A DNA stretch of 7,196 bases. Origin: Nautiliaceae bacterium (GTDB taxonomy: Bacteria; Campylobacterota; Campylobacteria; Campylobacterales; Nautiliaceae). Below, piece after piece: positions 1-6,097 of the stretch (position 1 is its first letter; every line of letters starts with the position of its first letter). The translations under genes were made by a program, and so were the position numbers. The notes below the pieces were generated by a model. It made no database searches. It was not told the DNA's origin and saw only the letters and a program-made list of their open reading frames with translations. The stretch covers positions 3,408 through 10,603 of the forward strand of contig JALVUH010000038.1 in NCBI GenBank assembly GCA_027035735.1. The letters are read 5' to 3'.

Positions 1-1068
1 GATTTTACAAGTGGTATCGGGGTTGTGAGTGTAGGGCATGGAAATGAAAGACTTGCAAATGCTATATGTGAACAAGCTAAAAATATTATACATATTTCAA
101 ATCTTTATAGAATTCCTCCACAAGAAGAATTAGCTGAGATTTTAGTGTCTCATTATGGAAAAGGTGGAGTATTTTTTTGTAATAGCGGAGCTGAAGCAAA
201 TGAAACAGCACTAAAGATTGCAAGAAAATATGGAGAAGTGGAAGGTGAGATTAAAAGATATAAAGTAATTACGCTTGAGAATTCTTTTCATGGAAGAACT
301 ATTTCTACCCTAAAAGCTACAGGACAGCCTAAATTTCATCAATATTTTGGACCATTTCCAGATGGATTTGATTATGCAAAAGATATTAAAGATATATATA
401 ATAAAATTGATGAAAAAACTATTGCAGTTATGATTGAGTTAATCCAAGGAGAAGGTGGGGTTAATCCTTTTGATAAAGATGAAATACAAGAATTAGCAAA
501 TGAACTTAAAAAAAGAGATATTTTACTCATAGTTGATGAGGTTCAAACAGGAATTTATAGGACAGGTGAATTTTATGCAAGTAATTTATATGAAATTACT
601 CCAGATATTATAACTCTTGCAAAAGGCCTTGGTGGAGGAGTTCCGATTGGTGCAGTTGTTACAAGACTTACTGATGTATTAAAGCCAGGAGACCACGGAA
701 GTACATTTGGAGGTAATTATTTATCAACTAGAGCTGGAATTGAGGTATGTAATATTTTAAAAGAAGAAAAAGAATCAAATAGACTTAAAAATAGAATAGA
801 GTATTTTGAAAATAAATTGCTTGAAATCGTTAAAGAGTTTCCAAATTTATTTAATGAAGTTTCAGGATATGGTCTTATGAGAGCTTTAAAAACACATTCA
901 ACTAATATTAGAGATGAAATTGTAAAAAAAGCTTTTGAAAAGAGAGTTTTAGTTCTTAAAGCAGGAAGTCATTCGGTTAGATTTTTACCTCCTCTTACAA
1001 TTTCTTTTGAAGAGATAGATGAAGGATTTGATAGATTAAAAGATGCATTAATGAAGGTAGAGGAATGA
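1..1068 (+). CDS. argD: Acetylornithine aminotransferase (ArgD), 5'-truncated by the window edge
   Basis: This is a PLP-dependent class-III aminotransferase of arginine biosynthesis. It interconverts N-acetylornithine plus 2-oxoglutarate and N-acetylglutamate semialdehyde plus glutamate in the cytoplasm; some ArgD proteins also act on succinyl-diaminopimelate in lysine synthesis. The frame is open from base 1, where DFTSGIGVVSVGHGN matches the conserved N-terminal part of the family, so the GTG at 25 is an internal codon and the true start lies upstream. Counting from base 1, the phosphate-binding CNSGAEANE is at residues 60-68, the PLP-ring DEVQTG at 179-184, the Schiff-base Lys208 lies in LAKGLGGGVPIGA, and HGSTFGGN is at 232-239. 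All key residues are intact. About 355 residues are present against roughly 390-400 usual, so some 40 are missing. The TGA overlaps the ATG of the next gene (ATGA). Other class-III aminotransferases, such as ornithine or GABA enzymes, are possible but fit less well. Confidence 0.9.
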   Translation, partial: DFTSGIGVVSVGHGNERLANAICEQAKNIIHISNLYRIPPQEELAEILVSHYGKGGVFFCNSGAEANETALKIARKYGEVEGEIKRYKVITLENSFHGRTISTLKATGQPKFHQYFGPFPDGFDYAKDIKDIYNKIDEKTIAVMIELIQGEGGVNPFDKDEIQELANELKKRDILLIVDEVQTGIYRTGEFYASNLYEITPDIITLAKGLGGGVPIGAVVTRLTDVLKPGDHGSTFGGNYLSTRAGIEVCNILKEEKESNRLKNRIEYFENKLLEIVKEFPNLFNEVSGYGLMRALKTHSTNIRDEIVKKAFEKRVLVLKAGSHSVRFLPPLTISFEEIDEGFDRLKDALMKVEE

Positions 1069-2246
1069 AAAAACTCTTTTTTTTTCTTCCTTTAGTTATT
1101 TTTGCAAAAGAGAATATTTTAAGTAACTTAGAAAATAAAACTTTAAATTTACAACAAAAAAGCATTATTCAAGATTCATTACAAACAAAAAAATCTTGGA
1201 TAAATCCAATTATTTTACAATATAGTATTACAAAAGATAATTCTTTAGGGGCTACTAAAAGAGTTACAAGAACCTTTTCTGTTACTTTAAATCAGCCTAT
1301 TTTTGAGAGTGGAGCTATTTGGTATTCTATTAAATATGCAAAAGATTCTAAAAATATGAATTTAAATAATTTATTACTTACAAAAAGGAGTTTAGTAAAA
1401 CAAGCCTTAGATTTGGCATATGATTACAAAATAACAGAGTTTAATAAAAAGATTTTAAAATTACAAATTAAAAACGGATTAATAGATGTCAAAAGAAAAA
1501 AAGAGGAATACAAAAACGGAACTCTTGATTTAACTTTTTTAAATGATGCTATTATGTCTTTAAATTCATTAAGATTATCTTTAGAAGATATTAAGCAGAG
1601 TTTAAATAATATTAAATTTAATTTTGAAAATATTTCTGATTTGGATATTGAAAAAATTAATTTAAATCTTTTTAAAATTATTCCTTTAAAAAAATATCTA
1701 AATGAAAATATTGAATTGCAAAATAAAAAATTTTCTCAAAAAGTAAATAGAGATTTGTATAAAATGCAAATAGGAAGTAGTTTATTTACTATTTCAATTA
1801 ATGCAAATTGGAATCATCAGCATACAAGTTATTCAGATAATTTACCATCAGATACAAGTAATTTTTATTCTTTTGGAGCTAGTATAAGCTTACCTATTGA
1901 TGTAACTGCTAAAAATAAAATTCAAAAAGCTAAACTTAATTATTTAATTTCAAAACTTGATTATCTACAAAAGAAAAGAGAATTAATTAATAAATTTAAA
2001 AATATTTTTGTTGATATACAAAGCGATAAAAGAAAAATTCAAATCTATAATGAAAATATAAAACTTTATGATGAATTAATTGATTCTACTAAAAATTCTA
2101 TTAAAGCAGGAAGTGCTACAGAAGATGATTTGAAAATTTTAGAAAATTCAAGGGAAGTTAATGTAATACAAATTGAAATATTGAAACTTCAAATACAAAA
2201 ACTTCTATTAAGTTTATATTATAATCTTAAAAATTTCAGTAACTAA
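1065..2246 (+). CDS. TolC-family outer membrane efflux protein
   Basis: This is a predicted outer-membrane channel subunit of the TolC/OEP family, the exit duct of tripartite efflux or type I secretion systems. A short signal peptide (residues 1-14, MKKLFFFLPLVIFA, likely cut before KE) targets it to the Sec pathway. The 393 residues show the duplicated OEP pattern. The first repeat has LNQPIFESG (a beta strand with the family's QPxF), long Lys/Leu/Asn-rich helices and EYKNGTLDLTFL. The second has SFGASISLPIDVTAKNKIQKAKLNY, further coiled-coil helices and SIKAGSATEDDLKILENSRE, the usual G-x-s-x-x-D-L turn. It starts at the ATG overlapping argD, with GAAGG at 1053-1057 seven bases upstream, so it is probably translated with argD. 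No membrane-fusion protein or inner-membrane pump gene follows, so its partner is unknown. The protein is very rich in Lys, Asn, Ile and Leu, and the exact substrate cannot be told. The family call is fairly secure. Confidence 0.8.
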   Translation: MKKLFFFLPLVIFAKENILSNLENKTLNLQQKSIIQDSLQTKKSWINPIILQYSITKDNSLGATKRVTRTFSVTLNQPIFESGAIWYSIKYAKDSKNMNLNNLLLTKRSLVKQALDLAYDYKITEFNKKILKLQIKNGLIDVKRKKEEYKNGTLDLTFLNDAIMSLNSLRLSLEDIKQSLNNIKFNFENISDLDIEKINLNLFKIIPLKKYLNENIELQNKKFSQKVNRDLYKMQIGSSLFTISINANWNHQHTSYSDNLPSDTSNFYSFGASISLPIDVTAKNKIQKAKLNYLISKLDYLQKKRELINKFKNIFVDIQSDKRKIQIYNENIKLYDELIDSTKNSIKAGSATEDDLKILENSREVNVIQIEILKLQIQKLLLSLYYNLKNFSN

Positions 2247-2307
2247 AAGTAACAATTCTTTTTAGCTAGATTATAAGAATAAGTTATGGTCATTTTCTTT
2301 TTTTTAA

Positions 2308-2321
2308 TTTTGTTATAATTT
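2308..2321 (+). promoter_or_regulatory. Probable extended -10 promoter of frdA
   Basis: TGTTATAAT at 2311-2319 gives a perfect TATAAT (2314-2319) preceded by the extended -10 TG, within a T-rich tract. No TTGACA-like -35 is visible, as is usual for sigma-70 promoters in Campylobacterota. The box ends 27 bases before the frdA ATG, leaving a leader of about 20 nt that contains the Shine-Dalgarno sequence AAAGGGG at 2336-2342. The same 13-mer TTTGTTATAATTT precedes the tRNA gene on the other strand. Confidence 0.6.
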
Positions 2322-2346
2322 TTACAAATATACTTAAAGGGGTAAT

Positions 2347-4053
2347 ATGAAAGTTGATGTTTTAATAGTTGGTGCAGGTGGTGCTGGACTTTATGCAGCC
2401 CTTAGTGCAGTTAAAGAGAATAAAGATTTAAATATAGCGGTACTTACAAAGGTTTATCCTACTCGTTCTCATACAGGAGCGGCTCAAGGTGGAATTAATG
2501 CAGCTTTAGCTAATGTAGACCCAACAGATAATGAAGAACTTCATACATTTGATACTATTAAAGGAAGTGATTATTTAGCAGACCAAGAAGCAGTTAAATT
2601 TATGTGTTATGAAGCTCCTAAAATTATTAGAGCAATGGAGCATATGGGAGTGCCTTTTTCTAGACTTGGAAATGGAAAAATTGCTCAGCGTCCTTTTGGT
2701 GGTGCAAGTAAAGATAGAACTTGTTATAGTGCAGATAAAATGGGGCATGTTATGCTTCATACTTTATATGAACAATGTATAAGAGAGGGAGTAAACTTTT
2801 TAAATGAATGGTTTATGTTAAATATTGTACACGATGGTAAAAGAGCTATTGGAGTTACTGCAATAAATATTGCAACAGGAGATATTGAACTTATAAAAAC
2901 AAAAGCAATTATTTTAGCAACAGGAGGGCATAGCAGGATTTATTGGGGATATACTTCAAATGCTCTTGGTTGTACAGGTGATGGGACAGCAGCAGCATTT
3001 AGAGCTGGACTTCCTCTTAAAGATATGGAATTTTTACAATTTCACCCAACAGGTCTTAGAAAATCAGCTATATTAGTAAGTGAGGCAGCAAGGGGTGAAG
3101 GAGGTCATTTAATTAATGCTTTAGGTGAGAGATTTATGAAAAAATATGCACCTGAGAAGATGGAGTTAGGACCAAGAGATTTAGTGAGTAGAAGTATTAT
3201 GCAAGAGATTAGAGAAGGTAGAGGATTTAAAGATGATGAAGGAAGAGAGTATGTTCATCTTGATTTAACTCATCTAGGAGCTGAAAAAATAAAAGAGAGA
3301 CTTCCTCAAATTAGAGAGCTTGCAATAGATTTTGAAGGAATTGATCCAATAAAAGAACCAATTCCAATTAAACCTACAGCACATTACGCAATGGGTGGAA
3401 TTCATACAAATGTAAAATGTGAAACTCCTATTGAAGGAATTTATGCAGCAGGTGAGGCTCAATGTGTAAGCGTTCATGGAGCAAATAGACTAGGAGGTAA
3501 CTCTTTACTTGATATTGTAGTATTTGGAGATGTAGCTGGTAAAGAAGCTGTAAGATACGCTGAAGGTACTGATTTTGTTGAGGGTGGAGAAGAGAAGTTA
3601 AATGATGATATTAAATTTATTAATGAACTTATGAATAAAGAAAGCAAAGAGACTCTTGGTGATATGAGAAATGAGCTAGGTGAGATTATGTTTAAACATT
3701 TTGGTGTATTTAAAAATGAAAAAGAGATGCAAGAAGGATATGCAAAACTTAAAGATTTAATTGAAAGAGCTCACAAAAATCTTGGAGTTGAAGATAAATC
3801 AAAAGTATTTAATCTTGATTTACAATCAACTTTAGAATTTTTCAACTTACTTGAAATTGCAGATGTATTAGCTTTTGCTTCACTTCAAAGAAAAGAGTCT
3901 CGTGGTAGTTTTTACAGAGATGATTATCCAAAAAGAGATGATGAAAACTTTTTATATCATTCAATGATTACTAAAAATGCTGATGGAAGTTTTAATTATG
4001 AAAAAGGTGAAGTAGATATAAGTCTTTATGAACCAGCTGAGAGAAAATATTAA
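2347..4053 (+). CDS. frdA: Fumarate reductase/succinate dehydrogenase flavoprotein subunit (FrdA/SdhA), cytoplasmic
   Basis: This is the catalytic flavoprotein that interconverts fumarate and succinate. It would act as fumarate reductase in a reductive TCA cycle or in respiration, or as succinate dehydrogenase in the other direction. The 568 residues carry the FAD-binding GAGGAG (9-14), RSHTGAAQGG with His42 as the predicted covalent 8-alpha-FAD attachment site, and FHPTG (232-236). They also carry GPRD with the proton-shuttling Arg277, HYAMGG with substrate-binding His346, GANRLGG with Arg381, and the C-terminal ESRGSFYRDDYP motif. All catalytic residues of the family are present. The protein begins directly at the FAD fold with no twin-arginine leader, which places it in the cytoplasm and distinguishes it from periplasmic MfrA. 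Residue 47 is Gln, as in E. coli SdhA, where E. coli FrdA has Glu, so direction cannot be decided from sequence. AAAGGGG four bases before the ATG fixes the start. The gene has its own promoter and is separated from frdB by an opposing tRNA gene. Confidence 0.95.
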   Translation: MKVDVLIVGAGGAGLYAALSAVKENKDLNIAVLTKVYPTRSHTGAAQGGINAALANVDPTDNEELHTFDTIKGSDYLADQEAVKFMCYEAPKIIRAMEHMGVPFSRLGNGKIAQRPFGGASKDRTCYSADKMGHVMLHTLYEQCIREGVNFLNEWFMLNIVHDGKRAIGVTAINIATGDIELIKTKAIILATGGHSRIYWGYTSNALGCTGDGTAAAFRAGLPLKDMEFLQFHPTGLRKSAILVSEAARGEGGHLINALGERFMKKYAPEKMELGPRDLVSRSIMQEIREGRGFKDDEGREYVHLDLTHLGAEKIKERLPQIRELAIDFEGIDPIKEPIPIKPTAHYAMGGIHTNVKCETPIEGIYAAGEAQCVSVHGANRLGGNSLLDIVVFGDVAGKEAVRYAEGTDFVEGGEEKLNDDIKFINELMNKESKETLGDMRNELGEIMFKHFGVFKNEKEMQEGYAKLKDLIERAHKNLGVEDKSKVFNLDLQSTLEFFNLLEIADVLAFASLQRKESRGSFYRDDYPKRDDENFLYHSMITKNADGSFNYEKGEVDISLYEPAERKY

Positions 4054-4056
4054 TAG

Positions 4057-4073
4057 AGCGAATTTTTTTCGCT
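4057..4073 (+). terminator. Small hairpin after frdA, possible (bidirectional) terminator
   Basis: AGCGAA (4057-4062) and TTCGCT (4068-4073) form a perfect 6-bp stem around a five-T loop, starting three bases after the frdA stop. It lies between two converging genes, frdA and the tRNA, so it could end both transcripts. Neither side has a good U-tract after the stem, and the stem has only three G:C pairs, so it is a weak candidate for intrinsic termination. It could also simply protect the 3' end of the mRNA. Confidence 0.4.
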
Positions 4074-4097
4074 TGACACTTTTGTTAACTTAAAAAA

Positions 4098-4174
4098 TGG
4101 TCTCCCGGGCGGGATTTGAACCCACGACCTTCGGATTAGGAATCCGACGCTCTATCCAACTGAGCTACCGGGAG
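4098..4174 (-). tRNA. tRNA-Arg (anticodon CCU)
   Basis: Read on the minus strand from 4174, the 77-nt sequence folds as a complete cloverleaf. The acceptor stem is CTCCCGG/CCGGGAG, the D arm is GCTC/GAGC, and the anticodon arm is TCGGA-TTCCTAA-TCCGA with anticodon CCT. The variable loop has five bases (AGGTC), and the T arm is GTGGG-TTCAAAT-CCCGC with one G-U pair. The discriminator is A (4101) and the CCA end is encoded (4098-4100). It decodes AGG, which is much rarer than AGA in the genes here but does occur in argD, tolC and frdA. Six T residues follow the CCA directly. It lies antisense between frdA and frdB, with no integrase or visible partial tRNA repeat nearby. Confidence 0.96.
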
Positions 4175-4181
4175 AGAGATG

Positions 4182-4194
4182 AAATTATAACAAA
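4182..4194 (-). promoter_or_regulatory. Probable extended -10 promoter of tRNA-Arg
   Basis: On the minus strand TTTGTTATAATTT contains TATAAT (4189 to 4184) preceded by TG at the extended -10 position. The box ends nine bases before the tRNA 5' end, so transcription would begin only a few bases upstream of the mature tRNA. A 16-bp A/T palindrome (4192-4207) covers the region just upstream. No -35 is clear. Confidence 0.6.
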
Positions 4195-4227
4195 TTTTTA
4201 AAAATTTAATAAGAAAAAATTAATTAA

Positions 4228-4276
4228 GATATATTTTATCTCTTTTTAAAAAATTATGATAAAATAATTAAAAGGA
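4228..4276 (+). promoter_or_regulatory. Probable promoter region and Shine-Dalgarno of frdB
   Basis: Because frdB follows an opposing tRNA gene, it needs its own promoter or read-through from frdA. Three weak -10 candidates are visible: TATATT (4230-4235), TATGAT (4255-4260) and the extended form TGATAAAAT (4257-4265). The last would start RNA almost at the ribosome site, so the first two are easier to reconcile with a leader. AAGGA at 4272-4276, six bases before the ATG, supports the frdB start. No -35 is seen. Confidence 0.3.
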
Positions 4277-4282
4277 TTAAAA

Positions 4283-5242
4283 ATGAAAAAAATTAAATAT
4301 ACAGCAAGAATTAAAAGATATAATCCTGAAGAAGATAAAAGTTATTGGCAAGATTTTGAAGTAGAAGTTGAAGATAGTTTAACTGTGCTTGAACTTTTGA
4401 TGTATATTAAAGATAAAATTGACCCAACACTAACTTTTAGAGCATTTTGTAGAAGTGCAATATGTGGTAGTTGTGCAATGATTATCAATAATAGAGCGGG
4501 TCTTGCTTGTAAAATTCAAGCAAAAGATAAAATTAAAAATGGTGTAATTAAAATTGAACCACTTAAAACTCTAAAACCAGTTAGAGACCTTGTAGTAGAT
4601 CAAGAACCAGCATTTGATAAACTTAAAAAAATTAAACCTTACCTTGAACCAGATCCAAAAGTTGTGCCTGATAATTTAAAAAGTGAATCTTTAGTTTTAC
4701 CAGAAGAATTTGCAAGATATGATAAACAGACTGATTGTATTTTATGTATGGCGTGTTATGGTCAATGTAATGCTCTAAAAGGGGATGATCAGTATTTAGG
4801 GCCATTCCAACTTACAAAAGTATTTAGATTTATTATGGATACAAGAGATGGAATGGATGTAGAAGAGAGAATAAAACTAGCAGAAGATCATGGGATTTGG
4901 GAATGTGTGCAATGTCAAATGTGTTTTGCAGCATGTCCTAAAGGAATATCTTCTTGTGATGATATACTTGAGCTTAGAAGAATTGCAAAAGATACAGGAG
5001 AAGAAAATATTGCAACAAGAAGAGCAAAATTCTGGTTTGCAACTGTATTTGAAACAGGACAAATTGATAAGCTTAATCTTCCAGCAGTTGCACTTAATAA
5101 TGAAAAAGGTGAAAAAGCAAGAGAAAATCTGATTAAAGAATTTAAACAAAGAGGAATTCCTGAGGATGAATTTGGTCCTAAACCATTTGATGGAATTGAT
5201 AAATTTAGAAACTTCATTAAAAAAATTGAAAAGGAACTATAA
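4283..5242 (+). CDS. frdB: Fumarate reductase/succinate dehydrogenase iron-sulfur subunit (FrdB/SdhB), type E
   Basis: This is the electron-transfer subunit linking FAD in FrdA to the SdhE subunit. The 319 residues hold an N-terminal plant-type ferredoxin domain with Cys56, Cys61, Cys64 and Cys76 for [2Fe-2S]. A C-terminal bacterial ferredoxin domain has Cys152, 155, 158 (CILCMAC) and Cys162 for [4Fe-4S]. The third motif is ECVQCQMCFAACPKG with Cys208, 211, 214 and 218. Canonical complex II has only three cysteines there, binding [3Fe-4S]; the additional Cys211 predicts a second [4Fe-4S] cluster, as described for archaeal type-E SdhB. Cys162 is followed by Asn instead of the usual Pro. A C-terminal extension of about 100 residues follows the last cluster, longer than in E. 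coli FrdB (about 244 residues in all). The stop overlaps the sdhE start (TAATG), so the two are translationally coupled. The subunit is most likely cytoplasmic, with no leader. Confidence 0.93.
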   Translation: MKKIKYTARIKRYNPEEDKSYWQDFEVEVEDSLTVLELLMYIKDKIDPTLTFRAFCRSAICGSCAMIINNRAGLACKIQAKDKIKNGVIKIEPLKTLKPVRDLVVDQEPAFDKLKKIKPYLEPDPKVVPDNLKSESLVLPEEFARYDKQTDCILCMACYGQCNALKGDDQYLGPFQLTKVFRFIMDTRDGMDVEERIKLAEDHGIWECVQCQMCFAACPKGISSCDDILELRRIAKDTGEENIATRRAKFWFATVFETGQIDKLNLPAVALNNEKGEKARENLIKEFKQRGIPEDEFGPKPFDGIDKFRNFIKKIEKEL

Positions 5243-6069
5243 TGAAAAAAATTGGTATATATCCTGGATGTTGTTTTCAAGGAGCAGATATTCATAACTA
5301 TGATATTACTACAAAATTTTTAGAAAATATGGGAGTGGAAGGAATATTGCTTGAGAGAGCTGCTTGTTGTGGAGGTGGTGTTATTGATGAAACAAATAAA
5401 AAGATAGTATATGGGCTTAATGCTAGAAATATAGCTTTAGCAGAAAAAGAAGGAGTTGATTTGTATACTCCTTGTAATACTTGTTATATGATTATTGCAA
5501 AAACAAAATTAGCACTTGATTCTGATCCTGAACTTAAAGAAAAAGTAAATGAAATTTTAGCTGAAGAAGGACTTGAATATAAAGGTACAGCAAAAATTTA
5601 TCATACTCTAAATTTAATTAGAGATTTTGTAGGACTTGATGAATATAAAAAAAGAATTAAAAGACAAATAAGTGGAATTAAAGTTGCTCCATATTACGGG
5701 TGTCATGTATTAGCTCCAAATGAAGTTGCAGTTGATGATCCTGAAAATCCTACTATTTTAAGAGAAGTGCTTGAACCACTTGGAGTTGAAATTATCGAAG
5801 GTTATAAAGATGAAGATACTTGTTGTGGATATCATGCAAGATTTACAGAGCCTGAACAAAAAGAAAGACTTGCTATAAAACCTCTTGATGGAGCAAAAGA
5901 AGCTGGAGCTGATATTGTGGCAACTCCATGTCCTCTATGTCATAAAGCAATGGATGGATATGATGAGCCAATTTTACAAGTTACTCAGCTTATAAATGTG
6001 GCATGCGGAGCGACTCCTGAAGAAGCAGGTATTAATCTAAATAAAACAGAAGTTAAACTCTCTTTATAA
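5242..6069 (+). CDS. sdhE: Type-E fumarate reductase/SDH third subunit with two CCG domains (SdhE/HdrB-like)
   Basis: This is the non-classical third subunit of type-E complex II, related to HdrB of heterodisulfide reductase, MfrE and the C-terminal part of TfrB. It is not the unrelated flavinylation factor also called SdhE. Two cysteine-rich CCG domains are complete. The first has Cys10/11, Cys42-Cys43-Gly44 and Cys78-xx-Cys81. The second has Cys154, Cys194-Cys195-Gly196 and Cys230-xx-Cys233. In HdrB such motifs bind non-cubane [4Fe-4S] clusters, so this subunit probably passes electrons between FrdB and a quinone or another redox partner. The 275 residues contain no obvious transmembrane helix, so attachment to the membrane would be peripheral, or the complex may be soluble. 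AAGGA at 5231-5235, inside frdB, precedes the ATG by six bases. A plain HdrB role is less likely given the adjacent frdB and nearby frdA. Confidence 0.9.
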   Translation: MKKIGIYPGCCFQGADIHNYDITTKFLENMGVEGILLERAACCGGGVIDETNKKIVYGLNARNIALAEKEGVDLYTPCNTCYMIIAKTKLALDSDPELKEKVNEILAEEGLEYKGTAKIYHTLNLIRDFVGLDEYKKRIKRQISGIKVAPYYGCHVLAPNEVAVDDPENPTILREVLEPLGVEIIEGYKDEDTCCGYHARFTEPEQKERLAIKPLDGAKEAGADIVATPCPLCHKAMDGYDEPILQVTQLINVACGATPEEAGINLNKTEVKLSL

Positions 6070-6086
6070 TCTTTCTTTTTCCTTTT

Positions 6087-6091
6087 AAGGA
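6087..6091 (+). promoter_or_regulatory. Shine-Dalgarno that sets the TTG start of the kinase-like gene
   Basis: AAGGA lies six bases before TTG 6098, the same spacing as for frdB and sdhE. An in-frame TAA at 6086-6088 excludes any earlier start, so TTG is the only start that keeps the glycine-rich loop whole. The 28-bp gap after sdhE is pyrimidine-rich and holds no clear promoter or terminator. Confidence 0.7.
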
Positions 6092-6097
6092 ATTTTA

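Noticed and set aside
2243..2265. CTAAAAG...CTTTTTAG inverted repeat after the TolC-like gene as a terminator
   Set aside because: The stem is almost all A/T with a bulged T, and no U-tract follows. The AGTAAC direct repeat there is also too short to mean much.
2575..3477. Minus-strand open frames inside frdA (2575-2760, 3274-3477)
   Set aside because: They are short, Cys/Ser/Phe-rich shadow translations of conserved flavoprotein sequence with no credible start signal.
4098..4174. tRNA-Arg as an integration (attachment) site for a mobile element
   Set aside because: There is no integrase gene, no duplicated tRNA 3' end and no composition break on either side in this window.
4192..4207. 16-bp perfect palindrome AAATTTTTAAAAATTT upstream of the tRNA promoter as an operator
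   Set aside because: Pure A/T palindromes are expected by chance in DNA this AT-rich. At most it acts as an A/T-rich upstream element.
4877..5295. Overlapping minus-strand open frames opposite frdB (4877-5149 and 4915-5295)
   Set aside because: They lie antisense to well-conserved frdB cluster motifs, show no family pattern and arise from low stop frequency on the opposite strand.
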